The notes: generated by a model not told the origin, from the sequence alone. Counted from the stretch's first letter, positions 1 through 8,579 are shown. The stretch is 38,725 bases of DNA from Gemmatimonadales bacterium (GCA_025928645.1 JAICJD010000012.1:1-38725), one strand, 5' to 3'. Made by a program: numbers and translations.

Positions 1-131
1 CGGGCCTCCATCTGCTCATCGACCTGACCCCAGACGGGGCCGGGGCCAACCTGGCGCTGACCGACACCGACGGCAGCTCCGCGCTGCCCTCGGCCGCCGG
101 CCCGCGCATCGGCCTCGTTCGGATCCGGTGA
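1..131 (+). CDS. 3' end of an unidentified protein (partial)
   Basis: An open frame in phase with position 3 runs from the window edge to a TGA at 129-131 and encodes about 42 residues ending in GPRIGLVRIR. The stop overlaps the GTG of the next gene (GTGA, 128-131), the same coupling seen at many real gene junctions in this window. That overlap is the main reason for calling it coding. The tail has no recognisable motif and most of the gene lies outside the window, so no function can be proposed. Confidence 0.6.
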   Translation, partial: GLHLLIDLTPDGAGANLALTDTDGSSALPSAAGPRIGLVRIR

Positions 132-1240
132 AGCGCGTGGTATTTCTCGTGGTGGTGGCGGCGATCTTCGCGGGCTACGGGACCGCGTACCTCGCGAGCG
201 ACGACGTGCGCTATCTCACCCGCGCCGGCATTGAGGAGACGCGGATCCTCCAGGCCCGCGAGCCCATCGCCAACCTCGTCGCCGACCCGAGCACCGATCC
301 GTCGCTCCGGGCCTCCCTCGGCCTGGTGCTGGCGAGCCGGGACTACGCGGCCCGGCTCGGCCTCGAGGCCAAGGAGACCTATACCACGTACGCCGACGTG
401 GGCCGCGATACGCTGCTGCTGGTGCTCCAGGCCGCCCCGCGCGACTGCATCTGCCCCCATACCTGGAAGTACCCGATCGTCGGCCGGATCCCGTACAAGG
501 GCTTCTTCGATCTCAAGGCCGCGCGCCGCGAGGCCGACCGCCTGAGCGCCGCCGGCTACGACGTCTACCTCCGGCCGTCGGCCGCGTTTTCCACCCTCGG
601 CTGGTTCAACGATCCGCTGCTGTCGACCGCGGTCACCGGCGACTCGGTGGAGCTCGCCGCCACGGTGTTTCACGAGATCGCGCACAACACGCTCTACGTG
701 AAGAGCGCCACCCCGTTCAACGAGAGCTACGCCCAGTTCGTCGGGTATCACTCGGCCCAGGCGTTCTTCCGCGACCTGGGAGACAGCGTTCTGGCCGATC
801 GCGCGGCCGACCGCTGGCACGACGAAGGCGTGCTGGGCGACTTCTACGCCGACCTCGTGGGCCGGCTGCAGACGCTCTACGCGACCCACCCCGACTCCGC
901 GGCGCTGGAGCGCGGCCGCGCGGAGGCCGGCGCCTGGGCTCGCCAGGAGCTGCAGGGCCCGGTGGCCGCGCGGCTCCGGACCTTTACGATCGGCCGCCTG
1001 CCCGAGCGCCCGGTGAACAACGCGCGGTTGGTCGGGGCGCGGATCTACCGCACGCGGCTGGATCTGTTCGATCGCTGGTTCGAGCAGCACGGCCGGGACG
1101 TGCGGGGCAGCGTCGCGGCGCTGGACACGCTGATGCGGGACGTGCCCGGCGACAGCGCGTATGCCAGGCTCGCCGCCGCCGTGGGCGACACGCTGGCGGT
1201 GGTGGACACCTTGCGGGCGGCGCGGGACACCACGCGGTGA
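128..1240 (+). CDS. Predicted periplasmic aminopeptidase (DUF2265/Aminopep family)
   Basis: The protein has 370 residues. Residues 1-22 form one hydrophobic N-terminal segment, a signal peptide or membrane anchor, so the enzyme should act outside the cytoplasmic membrane. HEIAH at 182-186 gives a zinc HExxH site (His182, Glu183, His186), and Glu199 in PFNES is a likely third zinc ligand, as in gluzincin-type metallopeptidases. The CICPHTWKYPIVGRIPYKG region (107-125) and the FHEIAHNTLYV block are typical of the predicted aminopeptidase family formerly called DUF2265. The substrate is not known from sequence. The GTG start is fixed by its four-base overlap with the upstream stop. The family call is from memory of the motif pattern. 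Confidence 0.82.
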   Translation: MKRVVFLVVVAAIFAGYGTAYLASDDVRYLTRAGIEETRILQAREPIANLVADPSTDPSLRASLGLVLASRDYAARLGLEAKETYTTYADVGRDTLLLVLQAAPRDCICPHTWKYPIVGRIPYKGFFDLKAARREADRLSAAGYDVYLRPSAAFSTLGWFNDPLLSTAVTGDSVELAATVFHEIAHNTLYVKSATPFNESYAQFVGYHSAQAFFRDLGDSVLADRAADRWHDEGVLGDFYADLVGRLQTLYATHPDSAALERGRAEAGAWARQELQGPVAARLRTFTIGRLPERPVNNARLVGARIYRTRLDLFDRWFEQHGRDVRGSVAALDTLMRDVPGDSAYARLAAAVGDTLAVVDTLRAARDTTR

Positions 1241-1283
1241 GCGGGGGCTCCAAAGGCGCGCCGGAGTTGTGATGGCCGTTCTT

Positions 1284-1353
1284 GAGTCATCCTGAGCGAA
1301 GCGAAGGAGCCATGCGTCGGCGCATGGCTCCTTCGCTTCGCTCAGGATGACTC
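1284..1353. repeat. Perfect 33-bp palindrome with a 4-nt loop (REP-like element)
   Basis: The arms 1284-1316 and 1321-1353 are exact reverse complements around the loop TCGG. The core TCATCCTGAGCGAAGCG is a motif commonly seen as dispersed palindromic repeats in GC-rich environmental bacteria. It lies downstream of the aminopeptidase gene and could also end transcription, but no T tract follows. Perfect 33-base pairing is far stronger than an ordinary terminator. Confidence 0.85.
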
Positions 1354-1394
1354 ACATCAGCCACCGCGGTACTCGCGATTGGCCGCCCCACAAC

Positions 1395-1425
1395 AGAAAG
1401 GGCAGGCATCGTGCCTGCCCTTTCT
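1395..1425. terminator. Perfect 14-bp hairpin, probable bidirectional terminator or repeat
   Basis: The arms 1395-1408 (AGAAAGGGCAGGCA) and 1412-1425 are exact reverse complements with loop TCG. It sits between the plus-strand aminopeptidase gene and the 3' end of the minus-strand secreted-protein gene, and the stem ends in TTTCT on either strand. The position suits a shared terminator. The 42 bp separating it from the larger palindrome suggest both may be inserted repeats. Confidence 0.55.
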
Positions 1426-1446
1426 ACCTGCGGCCTCAGATCGCGG

Positions 1447-1872
1447 TCAAGGCGAAGTCGAGTCCGCCGAGCCCGTGCGCGACGTACTCGTGCCCGGCTC
1501 CTTGCTGGGCTGTGCCACGCTCGAGGAATCCGAGGACATCCCCGTCGAGTCGGACGCGGTATCGGCCGCGCTGCCGCTCGGGTTGGTGCTGTCACCCGGC
1601 GCCGTGTGCCGTGGGTGACGGCCGTTCATGCCGGTGTCGCCGGCCGTCGAGTCCGCGCGCCCCGTGCTGAGCGTGTCCATGGCGCCGCCCGCGGTGTCGC
1701 TGGGTGCCACCTGGCCCGGCTGGCCCGACGTATCCACACCGCCGACGCCGGTGTAACCCGAGGTGTCGGGCCGTATTCTCGTGGTGGACGACGTGTCCTG
1801 GGCCGCGAGGCGCGGCGCGGCGAGGCACAGTGCCATCGCCGCGAGGGCGGCCGTGAGTTGACCTTTCGACAT
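1447..1872 (-). CDS. Secreted low-complexity Ser/Thr/Asp-rich protein
   Basis: The protein has 141 residues. The start MSKGQLTAALAAMALCLAAPRLAAQ is a clear Sec signal peptide with cleavage after AAQ. The mature part is dominated by Asp, Ser, Thr and Gly (DTSGYTGVGGVDTSGQPG, then many DST and DTA units), with no hydrophobic core or cysteines, so it is probably disordered. The ATG at 1872 is chosen because AGGAGG lies just upstream. Longer in-frame starts reach into GC-rich noncoding-looking sequence. I do not recognise a family. Such repeats occur in exported linker-like or cell-surface proteins, but that is only a compositional remark. Confidence 0.65.
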   Translation of the reverse strand: MSKGQLTAALAAMALCLAAPRLAAQDTSSTTRIRPDTSGYTGVGGVDTSGQPGQVAPSDTAGGAMDTLSTGRADSTAGDTGMNGRHPRHTAPGDSTNPSGSAADTASDSTGMSSDSSSVAQPSKEPGTSTSRTGSADSTSP

Positions 1873-2041
1873 TCTGCCTCCTGTACCGCTGGGTCTGTCT
1901 CCAACGAGCCGGCCCGACTCCGCGCGCCGGTCCGGGATCCGCGTGTGTGCTGTGGGGCAGGGTAGACGGGCCGGGCGGCGGTGGCGGTGAGGCACGTCAC
2001 CGGGCTCGCGCGCCTGCGGTTCGCGTGTACCTTTCCGGCCC

Positions 2042-3436
2042 ATGGATACCAGCTTTGTCGCCCGCGAGCAGAGCCGCCTGCTGGGCGAGCTCTCCGGCTT
2101 TCTTTCCATCCCGAGTGTGAGCGCCCTGCCGGCGCATGCCGGCGACTGCCGCCGCGCCGCCGAGTGGCTGCGCGACGAGCTGGCCGGCCTTGGCTGCCCC
2201 GTGGTGCAGATCATCGAGGGCAACGGTCATCCCGTGGTGTGGGCGGAGAGCCCGCCTGTGCCCGGCCGGCCAACGCTCCTCATCTACGGGCACTATGACG
2301 TGCAGCCGCCCGACCCCCTCGACGAGTGGATCAGCCCGCCGTTCGAGCCCACGGTGCGGGAGGGGCGACTGTACGCGCGCGGCGCCGCAGACGACAAGGG
2401 CCAGGTGTTCTGCCTGCTCAAGGCGTACGAGGCGACGCTGGACGCCACCCGCCGGCCGCCGCTCAACGTCCGGTTCATCTTCGAGGGCGAGGAGGAGTCC
2501 GGCGGGCACGTGATCGAGGACCTGCTGCATGCCGAGCCCGAGCGCACCCGGGCCGACGCGGCGCTGGTCTGCGACATGTCCTACTACGCGCCGGGGTGGC
2601 CCGCCGTGTACACGGCACTCCGCGGGCTATGCTACGCCGAGATCACGGTTCGGACGCTGCAGCGCGATCTGCACTCGGGCACCTACGGAGGCGTCGCCCC
2701 GAACGCCCTGGAGACGCTGGTGCGCCTGCTCGCGAGGCTCAAGGACGCCGATGGCGAGATCCAGGTTCCGAAGCTGTACAAGGCGGTCGAGCCGCCGTCC
2801 AAGGCCGAGCTCAAGGGCTGGAAGCAGCTTCCCTTCGACAAGGCCGCCTACCTGCGCGACGAGGTCACCGCGCAGGTTCTCACTGGACTGCGGGAGTACT
2901 CGGTGTTCGAGCGGGTGTGGGCTCTGCCCACGTTCGAGATCCACGGCATCAAGGGCGGGTTCGTCGGCGAGGGCGCCAAGACCGTGATTCCGGCGCAGGC
3001 CATGGCGAAGGTGAGCCTGCGGCTGGTGCCCGGCCAGAGCTACGCGAAGGTCGGCAAGCAGCTCGAGCGTGCCGTCGCGTCGCTGGCTCCGCGGTGGGCC
3101 GACGCCCAGGTCCGGCTGCTCCACGGCGGCGATCCGGTCCAGGTGGACGTGGACCACCCCGCCTTCGCCGTGCTCGACGAGGCCTTCGCCACGGTGACCG
3201 GACGGACGGCCGTGCGCATCCGCGCCGGCGGCTCGATTCCGGTGGTGCCCGATCTCGGTCTCGGCGGCGCCCCCGTGCTGCTCACCGGCATCGGCCTGCC
3301 GGACGACGGCCTTCACTCTCCAAATGAAAAACTCGACCTCGCTCAGCTCTGGAGCGGGATCGAGATCTTCGGGCGATTCTTCGAGCAGTTCGCCGAGCAG
3401 GGCGGAGCGGCTAGCTCTCCTCCTCCTCCGGCGTGA
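2042..3436 (+). CDS. M20-family dipeptidase / metallopeptidase
   Basis: The protein has 464 residues, normal for M20 dipeptidases of the carnosinase/PepV-like group. The metal site can be read directly: His84 in YGHYDVQPPDP, bridging Asp117 in GAADDKGQ, and the catalytic and metal-binding pair Glu151-Glu152 in EGEEESGG. A dimerisation (lid) domain should occupy roughly residues 200-350, and a late His occurs in DDGLHSPNE. The protein has no signal peptide, so it should be cytoplasmic, cleaving dipeptides or similar short amides with two bound metal ions. Exact specificity cannot be read. Its last 26 bases overlap the 3' end of the convergent minus-strand gene. Confidence 0.93.
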   Translation: MDTSFVAREQSRLLGELSGFLSIPSVSALPAHAGDCRRAAEWLRDELAGLGCPVVQIIEGNGHPVVWAESPPVPGRPTLLIYGHYDVQPPDPLDEWISPPFEPTVREGRLYARGAADDKGQVFCLLKAYEATLDATRRPPLNVRFIFEGEEESGGHVIEDLLHAEPERTRADAALVCDMSYYAPGWPAVYTALRGLCYAEITVRTLQRDLHSGTYGGVAPNALETLVRLLARLKDADGEIQVPKLYKAVEPPSKAELKGWKQLPFDKAAYLRDEVTAQVLTGLREYSVFERVWALPTFEIHGIKGGFVGEGAKTVIPAQAMAKVSLRLVPGQSYAKVGKQLERAVASLAPRWADAQVRLLHGGDPVQVDVDHPAFAVLDEAFATVTGRTAVRIRAGGSIPVVPDLGLGGAPVLLTGIGLPDDGLHSPNEKLDLAQLWSGIEIFGRFFEQFAEQGGAASSPPPPA

Positions 3437-3968
3437 CCCGCTTGATCGGGCCCGAGTAGCGCGCCTCCGTGCGCGCGTGCAGCTCGTCCACCCCGATGAG
3501 CGCGCGGACCGACGCGATGATCCCGGCTACCACGTCGTCCGCCCAGTAGGGATCGGGACGGTCCGCGGCGGGAAGCTTCGCCGCGCAGGTCTCGAGATAG
3601 CGAATGGCCGTCGTGATCCACTCGGTTTGCGCCGACGCGACCATGGACCACGAGCCGGTGGACCGGAGCTCCATCTCCTCGAGCGCCTGGAGATGCGGCG
3701 TCAGGCCCTGGGTAACCGAGCTCGAGCGGAGCCGGTCCGCGACCAGGGTGAGCACGGTGCGCCGCTCGCTCTCCTGCGGCTCCGGAAGCGGCGCGAGGTA
3801 GTGGCGCTGGTCGGCCACCATTTCGGCCAACCGGATGCACACCGCGCGAATGGCCGGCGTGAGGGCGCCCGGCGCTTCCCTGGACCAGCTCTCCGCCGCC
3901 CGCAGGATGTCCGCGATCCGCTGCTCCGCCTGCGCCTCAGGGGTCGGGCGTCGGGGCGATTCTGACAT
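3411..3968 (-). CDS. Hypothetical helical protein, last gene of the pdh/lip operon
   Basis: The protein is 185 residues from the ATG at 3968; a TTG at 4004 would add 12 residues. It is soluble-looking and mostly helical, with charged and aliphatic residues, no signal peptide, no membrane segment and a Glu-rich C-terminus (TPEEEES). I recognise no motif or family. It lies 51 bases after the stop of the sulfite-oxidase-like gene on the same strand and overlaps the dipeptidase gene tail to tail. Neither start has a strong ribosome binding site, so the start is uncertain. Reading-frame length and operon position support it as a gene. Confidence 0.6.
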   Translation of the reverse strand: MSESPRRPTPEAQAEQRIADILRAAESWSREAPGALTPAIRAVCIRLAEMVADQRHYLAPLPEPQESERRTVLTLVADRLRSSSVTQGLTPHLQALEEMELRSTGSWSMVASAQTEWITTAIRYLETCAAKLPAADRPDPYWADDVVAGIIASVRALIGVDELHARTEARYSGPIKRVTPEEEES

Positions 3969-4019
3969 GTTAGACAGAGAAATCGGATTGAGCGCCAAAG
4001 GCAAGGCTTTTGAGGGGAT

Positions 4020-4640
4020 CTAGCGCGGCCCGCGACGCATCCGCACGGGGTCCGGCCGGCCGAACCGCTCCTCGCGCCAGGGATCGCCCCGCATGTGGTA
4101 GCCGTTCCGCTCCCAGAACCCCGGATCGTCCTCCCCCAGCAGCTCGAAGCCGGTCACCCACTTGGCGCTCTTCCAGAAATAGAGGTGCGGCACCAGCAGC
4201 CGCACCGGGCCGCCGTGCTCGGGCGCCAGCGGCTCGCCGTCGAACGAGAGGGCGAGGAGGTTGGCCGGCCGATCGAGATCGCCGAGAGGCAGATTGGTGG
4301 TGTAGCCCTGTTCGGCGTGCACCAGCGCGAACGCGGCGCCGGGCCGCACCCCGGCGCGGGCCAGCACCGCCTCGACCGGAATGCCGGCGAAGGTGTTGTC
4401 GAAGCGGGTCCACCGCGTGACGCAGTGAATGTCGCAGGAGGTTTCCCGCCGCGGCATCGCCATCAGCTCCTCCCAGTGCAGAGACAATGGCCGCTCGACG
4501 GCGCCGGTCACCGCGAACCGCCAGGTGCGGAGATCCACCGACGGGACGATTCCGTAGTGCAGCACCGGCCACTTTCTGGTCACCACCTGCCCGGGCGGGA
4601 GCCTCGGATGCCCCGGGTCGCGGACGTCGATACGGTCCAT
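4020..4640 (-). CDS. Sulfite-oxidase-like molybdopterin oxidoreductase
   Basis: The protein has 206 residues and belongs to the oxidoreductase molybdopterin-binding family (YuiH/YedY-like single domain). The motif SCDIHCVTRW carries Cys73, the expected thiolate ligand of molybdenum. Supporting conserved stretches are LHWEELMAMP, the GGPVRLLVPHLYFWKSAKW block and the FWERNGYHMRGDPW end. No Tat or Sec signal and no C-terminal dimerisation domain is present, so it is the short cytoplasmic type, whose substrate and partner are generally unknown. GGAGG seven bases before the ATG supports the start. It follows lipB by 13 bases in the same operon. Confidence 0.9.
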   Translation of the reverse strand: MDRIDVRDPGHPRLPPGQVVTRKWPVLHYGIVPSVDLRTWRFAVTGAVERPLSLHWEELMAMPRRETSCDIHCVTRWTRFDNTFAGIPVEAVLARAGVRPGAAFALVHAEQGYTTNLPLGDLDRPANLLALSFDGEPLAPEHGGPVRLLVPHLYFWKSAKWVTGFELLGEDDPGFWERNGYHMRGDPWREERFGRPDPVRMRRGPR

Positions 4641-4653
4641 CCCGGGCCTCCGC

Positions 4654-5376
4654 TCAGCCTCGCTCGCCGGAGCGCGCCACGCCGCGCAGCGCGTCCTCGT
4701 CGAGCCACTCCGTCCCCCCGAACCCGAACCCCTGCGCGAATCCCCGGACGACCCTATCGCGCGCCGCGTCCCACAGCGCCGGGCGCTCCGGGCGCTCCGG
4801 GCTCCCGAGCTCCGCCGCCACGCTGGTCATCACCACCCCGTCGATGCCGCACGGGACGATCACATCGAACCCGCTGAGGTCCGTGGTCACGTTGAGGGCG
4901 AAGCCGTGATAGGTGACCCACTGCTTCACGTGGATGCCGATGCTCGCGATCTTCCGGCCGCCGGTCCAGACTCCCGTGAGCCCGGCGACCCGCCCGGCCG
5001 CGACGCCGAGCTCGTGCAGCGCGTCGATCAGCACGCCCTCGAGGCCGCGCAGATACCAGTGCAGGTCCTCCCGATGCTCGGAGAGGTGGAGGATCGGATA
5101 GCCGACGAGCTGCCCCGGGGCATGATAGGTGACGTCGCCGCCGCGCTCGACCTCGACGACGGGAATCCCGCGCGCCTCGAGCGCGGCGGGCGGCAGGGGA
5201 AGGCTGCTGGCGCGGGTGCTCCGCCCGAGGGTGACCACCGGCTCGTGCTCGACCAGCAGCAGCAGGTCCTCCCCGCGCCGACCGTCCAGACGCTCCCGGC
5301 ACAGCGCGCGCTGCAGCTCGAGCACGTCCTGGTACGCGCGCCGGCCGAGGTCCATCACGAGGAGCCGGCGGCTCAC
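4654..5376 (-). CDS. lipB: Octanoyltransferase (lipoate biosynthesis)
   Basis: The protein has 240 residues, normal for LipB. It moves the octanoyl group from acyl carrier protein to the lipoyl domains of enzymes such as the E2 subunit encoded upstream; LipA then adds the sulfurs. Signature motifs are RGGDVTYHAPGQLVGYPI (79-95), the acyl-binding Lys142 in GGRKIASIGI, HGFALNV and catalytic Cys176 in IVPCGI. The GTG start at 5376 is fixed by a GTGA overlap with the stop of the membrane-protein gene. It shares an operon with lipA and the pdh genes. Confidence 0.95.
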   Translation of the reverse strand: MSRRLLVMDLGRRAYQDVLELQRALCRERLDGRRGEDLLLLVEHEPVVTLGRSTRASSLPLPPAALEARGIPVVEVERGGDVTYHAPGQLVGYPILHLSEHREDLHWYLRGLEGVLIDALHELGVAAGRVAGLTGVWTGGRKIASIGIHVKQWVTYHGFALNVTTDLSGFDVIVPCGIDGVVMTSVAAELGSPERPERPALWDAARDRVVRGFAQGFGFGGTEWLDEDALRGVARSGERG

Positions 5377-5774
5377 GCGTCCGCTCCGGCCCGCCGCGCG
5401 CAGGCGCCGAGCAGCGTCGAAATCCCCAGCGACACCGCCGCCAGCCCGGCGAGCCCGCCGGTGCCGGCGATCTGGTTCACCGGCATGCAGAGGAGCATCG
5501 GGATGACCGTGGCGAGCCCGGCCACCATGCTGAGCCCGCCGCGGCGGTAGGTGGAGGGCACGGGGGCCAGCAGGCGCCACGCGACGACCCCCGCGAGGAT
5601 CAGCCCGGCCAGCGTGCCGAAGACGAGCAGGTAGAATGACGGCCCCACGGTGGGATTCGAGGAAGGGGCCGCAGGGCGCAGCAGCTCGACGCCGAGAACG
5701 CTGAGCGCTACCACGCCGACGCCGAAGGCCACGCCGGACCCCATCGCCAGCGCCACCAGGCGAATGGGGTCCAT
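5373..5774 (-). CDS. Small four-helix membrane protein between lpdA and lipB
   Basis: The protein has 133 residues. Four hydrophobic stretches (about 6-32, 46-70, 80-101 and 106-127) predict four transmembrane helices with short loops. I recognise no family, and no catalytic residues stand out. The ATG at 5774 starts two bases after the lpdA stop, and the TGA overlaps the lipB GTG, so it is embedded in the pyruvate dehydrogenase/lipoate operon and translated with it. That position could reflect a role in uptake or membrane association, but there is no direct evidence. Confidence 0.75.
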   Translation of the reverse strand: MDPIRLVALAMGSGVAFGVGVVALSVLGVELLRPAAPSSNPTVGPSFYLLVFGTLAGLILAGVVAWRLLAPVPSTYRRGGLSMVAGLATVIPMLLCMPVNQIAGTGGLAGLAAVSLGISTLLGACARRAGADA

Positions 5775-5776
5775 CG

Positions 5777-7174
5777 TCAGATGTGGATCACCCGTCCCAT
5801 GGAGTCGAGCGCCGCCTCGGCGATCGCCTCGGACAGGGTCGGGTGCGCGTGAATGGCGAGATCCACTTCCTCGACCGTGTACTCGTTCTCCCGCGCCACG
5901 GTGAGCTCGTGGATCATCTCGGAGGCGTGGCTGCACACGATGTGCGCGCCGAGGATCTCGCCGTACTTTTTGTCGCGGAGGATCTTGACGAAGCCTTCCG
6001 TCTCGTTCGTGCTGCGGGCCCGTCCGTTGGCGCTGAACGGAAACCGGCCGACCTGATAGTCGAGCTTCCGCTCCTTGGCCTGCTCCTCGGTGAGGCCGAT
6101 GCTCGCGACCTCGGGATGGCAGTAGGTCACGCTGGGAACGTTGTCGTAGTGGATCGGGTGCGGATGCTGCCCGGCGATCCGCTCGGCCACGACCACGCCC
6201 TCGCGGCTGCCCTTGTGCGCCAGCATGGGCGGACCCGCCACGTCGCCGATGCAGTAGACGCCGGCGGCGGTGGTCTCGAGGGTCTCGAGGTTCACCTTGA
6301 CGAAGCCGCGGTCGGTGAGCTGGACGCCGGCCTGCTCGAAGCCCATCCCCTCGGTGTTCACGGCCCGGCCCGCCGCCATGAGGACCTTTTCCACCTCGAG
6401 GGTCTCCCGCTTGCCGCCGGCCTCGTACTCGAGCGTGACCTTGTCGGCGGCCACGGTCGCCTTGGTGACCTTGGCGCCGGCCACCGTGGTGATGCCCCGC
6501 TTGCGGTAGCTCTTGGCCAGCGCGTCGGACGACTCGGCGTCCTCGAGCGGCAGGATGCGGGGCAGGGCCTCGATGAGGGTGACCTTGGTGCCGAACGCGT
6601 TGAAGATGTCGGCGAACTCGCAGCCCACGGCGCCGGCGCCGATCACGGCCAGGGTCTTCGGCACCTGCTCGAGAAACAGCGCCTCGTCGGAGCTGATGAC
6701 GGTGGTCTTGTTGATCTCGAGGCCGATCTGGGGAATCCCCTTCACCCGCGAGCCGGTCGCGATCACCACCGCCTTCCGGGCCTGGTACTCGTCGTTCCCG
6801 ACCTTCACCGTGCGGTTCCTGCCCAGCACGCCGGTGCCCTTGATGACCGTGACCTTGTGCTTCTTCATCAGGAACTCGACGCCCTTGGAGTTCTGCTCGC
6901 TCACCTTGCGGGAGCGCCGCATCGCGACCCCGTAGTCGGCCTTCGCGCCGCTTACCTCGACGCCCAGCTCCTTGGCGTCGTGCGCCACCAGGTTCGCCAC
7001 GTACGCGCTGTGGAGCAGCGCCTTGGTGGGAATGCACCCGATGTTGACGCAGACGCCGCCCAGCTTGTCGCGCTCCACCACCGCCGTGGCCAGCCCGAGC
7101 TGGGCGCATCGGATGGCGCAGACGTAGCCGGCGGGGCCGCCGCCGATGATGATGACGTCGAAGTTCGTTGCCAC
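5777..7174 (-). CDS. lpdA: Dihydrolipoamide dehydrogenase (E3)
   Basis: The protein has 465 residues. It reoxidises the dihydrolipoyl arms of the E2 subunit and passes electrons through FAD to NAD. The FAD-binding GGGPAG is at 11-16, and the redox-active disulfide Cys42-Cys47 is in GGVCVNIGCIPTK. A second dinucleotide fold is marked by GAGAVGCEFADIF, GDVAGPPMLAHKG contacts FAD, and HAHPTLSEA near the C-terminus carries the His/Glu pair of the partner subunit's active site. The GTG at 7174 is preferred because GGGAG sits five bases upstream; a TTG at 7186 would add four residues. It follows pdhC closely. Confidence 0.96.
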   Translation of the reverse strand: MATNFDVIIIGGGPAGYVCAIRCAQLGLATAVVERDKLGGVCVNIGCIPTKALLHSAYVANLVAHDAKELGVEVSGAKADYGVAMRRSRKVSEQNSKGVEFLMKKHKVTVIKGTGVLGRNRTVKVGNDEYQARKAVVIATGSRVKGIPQIGLEINKTTVISSDEALFLEQVPKTLAVIGAGAVGCEFADIFNAFGTKVTLIEALPRILPLEDAESSDALAKSYRKRGITTVAGAKVTKATVAADKVTLEYEAGGKRETLEVEKVLMAAGRAVNTEGMGFEQAGVQLTDRGFVKVNLETLETTAAGVYCIGDVAGPPMLAHKGSREGVVVAERIAGQHPHPIHYDNVPSVTYCHPEVASIGLTEEQAKERKLDYQVGRFPFSANGRARSTNETEGFVKILRDKKYGEILGAHIVCSHASEMIHELTVARENEYTVEEVDLAIHAHPTLSEAIAEAALDSMGRVIHI

Positions 7175-7193
7175 GCGGTCTCCCAAGTAGGAA

Positions 7194-8576
7194 TTACCAC
7201 ACCAGCACCAGCGGATTCTCCAGCATCGCCTTGAGCGTCTTCAGGAACTGGGCGCCGGTGGCGCCGTCGATGACCCGGTGATCGCACGACATGGTGAGCC
7301 GCATGCGGCGGCGGAGCGCCACCTGCCCGTCGTGCGCCACCGGCTTGTCGACGATCCGCCCGACGGCGAGGATCCCGGTCTCCGGCGGATTGATCACCGC
7401 GGTGAATTCGTCGATGTCCAGCATGCCGAGGTTCGAAACCGAGAACGTGCCGCCGGTGTACTCCTCGGGCGTCAGCCGCCGCGAGCGCGCCCGCGCGGCC
7501 AGGTCCTGCGCCTCGGCGGCGATCTCGCGCAGCGACTTCCGGTCGGTGTGCCGGATGACGGGGGTGATGAGCCCGTCCTCGATCGCGACCGCCATGCTGA
7601 CGTGGATCTCGTGCCAGTAGCGGATCCGGTCGTCCTGCCACCACGCGTTGCACGCCGGGTGCTGCCGCAGCGCCGAGGCCACCGCCTTGAGGATGATGTC
7701 GTTGAACGACACTTTGGGCCCGTCGCCGAGCGTCTTGAGCGCCTCGCGCGCGTCCCAGGCCCGCTCCATGTCGACTTCGGTGGTGAGATAGAACGTGGGG
7801 ATCGGGCCGATCGACTGCACCAGCCGGCGGGCGATGGTCTTCCGAAGCTGGGTGAGCGGGACGTCGGTATACGGCGCGCCGTCGGACGGCGGCACCACGA
7901 TGCGTGGCGCCACCGGGGCGGCGGCCGCGGCCGGGGCAGCCGCGGGTGCGGCCGAAGCCGCGGGAGAACGTCCGCCGGCCGGTGTTTCCGCCGCCGCCGC
8001 ACCCTCGAGGTCCCGCAGCACGACCCGTCCCTCGGGGCCCGATCCCGAAACTGCCGTGAGGTCGATGCCGCGCTCCGCGGCGATCCGGCGGGCGAGCGGG
8101 GACGCCTTGATCCGGCCCGCAGCGGCCCCGGCGGGAGTGGCGGCCGCGGCGGGCGTGGACGGCGCCGCCTGACCGGCCGTCGGCTTCACGGCGGGGCCCG
8201 ACGCTCCCGCGGAGCCTGACGCGGCTCTCGGCGAAGGCTCGGGCGCGGGCGGCATGGACGTGGGCTGGTTCCGGCCCGGGGCGGGCTGCGTGCCCTGCTC
8301 TTGGGCGCGCGCCGGCTTGCCGTTGTCGACCGATTCGCCCGGCTCGCCGATCAGCGCCACCAGCTCGGACACGGGCACCGTGGCCCCGGCCGGCACGACC
8401 TGCTTGAGCAGTGTACCGCCGGTACGCGCCACCAGCTCCATCACGGCCTTGTCGGTCTCGACCTCCGCCAGCACGTCGCCCACGGCGACGGGCTCGCCTT
8501 CGCCCTTCTTCCACTCGACGAGACGCCCTTCCTCCATCGTGGGCGAGAGCGCCTCCATCACCACCTTGGTCGTCAT
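7194..8576 (-). CDS. pdhC: Dihydrolipoamide acetyltransferase (E2 of pyruvate dehydrogenase)
   Basis: The protein has 460 residues. It has one N-terminal lipoyl domain (about 1-78) with Lys43 in ETDKAVM as the lipoylation site, a long Ala/Pro/Gly linker, a peripheral-subunit-binding domain near ASPLARRIAAERGIDL, a second Ala/Pro linker and the catalytic acyltransferase core. The core ends in SCDHRVIDG, with catalytic His433 and Asp437. Only one lipoyl domain is present, whereas some proteobacterial E2 proteins have three. The ATG lies three bases beyond the pdhB stop. The branched-chain type is a formal alternative, but the neighbouring genes and lipoate enzymes favour pyruvate. Confidence 0.94.
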   Translation of the reverse strand: MTTKVVMEALSPTMEEGRLVEWKKGEGEPVAVGDVLAEVETDKAVMELVARTGGTLLKQVVPAGATVPVSELVALIGEPGESVDNGKPARAQEQGTQPAPGRNQPTSMPPAPEPSPRAASGSAGASGPAVKPTAGQAAPSTPAAAATPAGAAAGRIKASPLARRIAAERGIDLTAVSGSGPEGRVVLRDLEGAAAAETPAGGRSPAASAAPAAAPAAAAAPVAPRIVVPPSDGAPYTDVPLTQLRKTIARRLVQSIGPIPTFYLTTEVDMERAWDAREALKTLGDGPKVSFNDIILKAVASALRQHPACNAWWQDDRIRYWHEIHVSMAVAIEDGLITPVIRHTDRKSLREIAAEAQDLAARARSRRLTPEEYTGGTFSVSNLGMLDIDEFTAVINPPETGILAVGRIVDKPVAHDGQVALRRRMRLTMSCDHRVIDGATGAQFLKTLKAMLENPLVLVW

Positions 8577-8579
8577 CGG

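Noticed and set aside
1447-2223. 258-residue extended form of the secreted Ser/Thr-rich protein
   Set aside because: The extension overlaps the start of the M20 dipeptidase gene and would bury the clear signal peptide at MSKGQ.
5783-7234. Long plus-strand open frame (483 codons) opposite lpdA
   Set aside because: It is an antisense shadow of a clear dihydrolipoamide dehydrogenase, rich in His, Gly and Asp with no family signature, as GC-rich DNA commonly produces.
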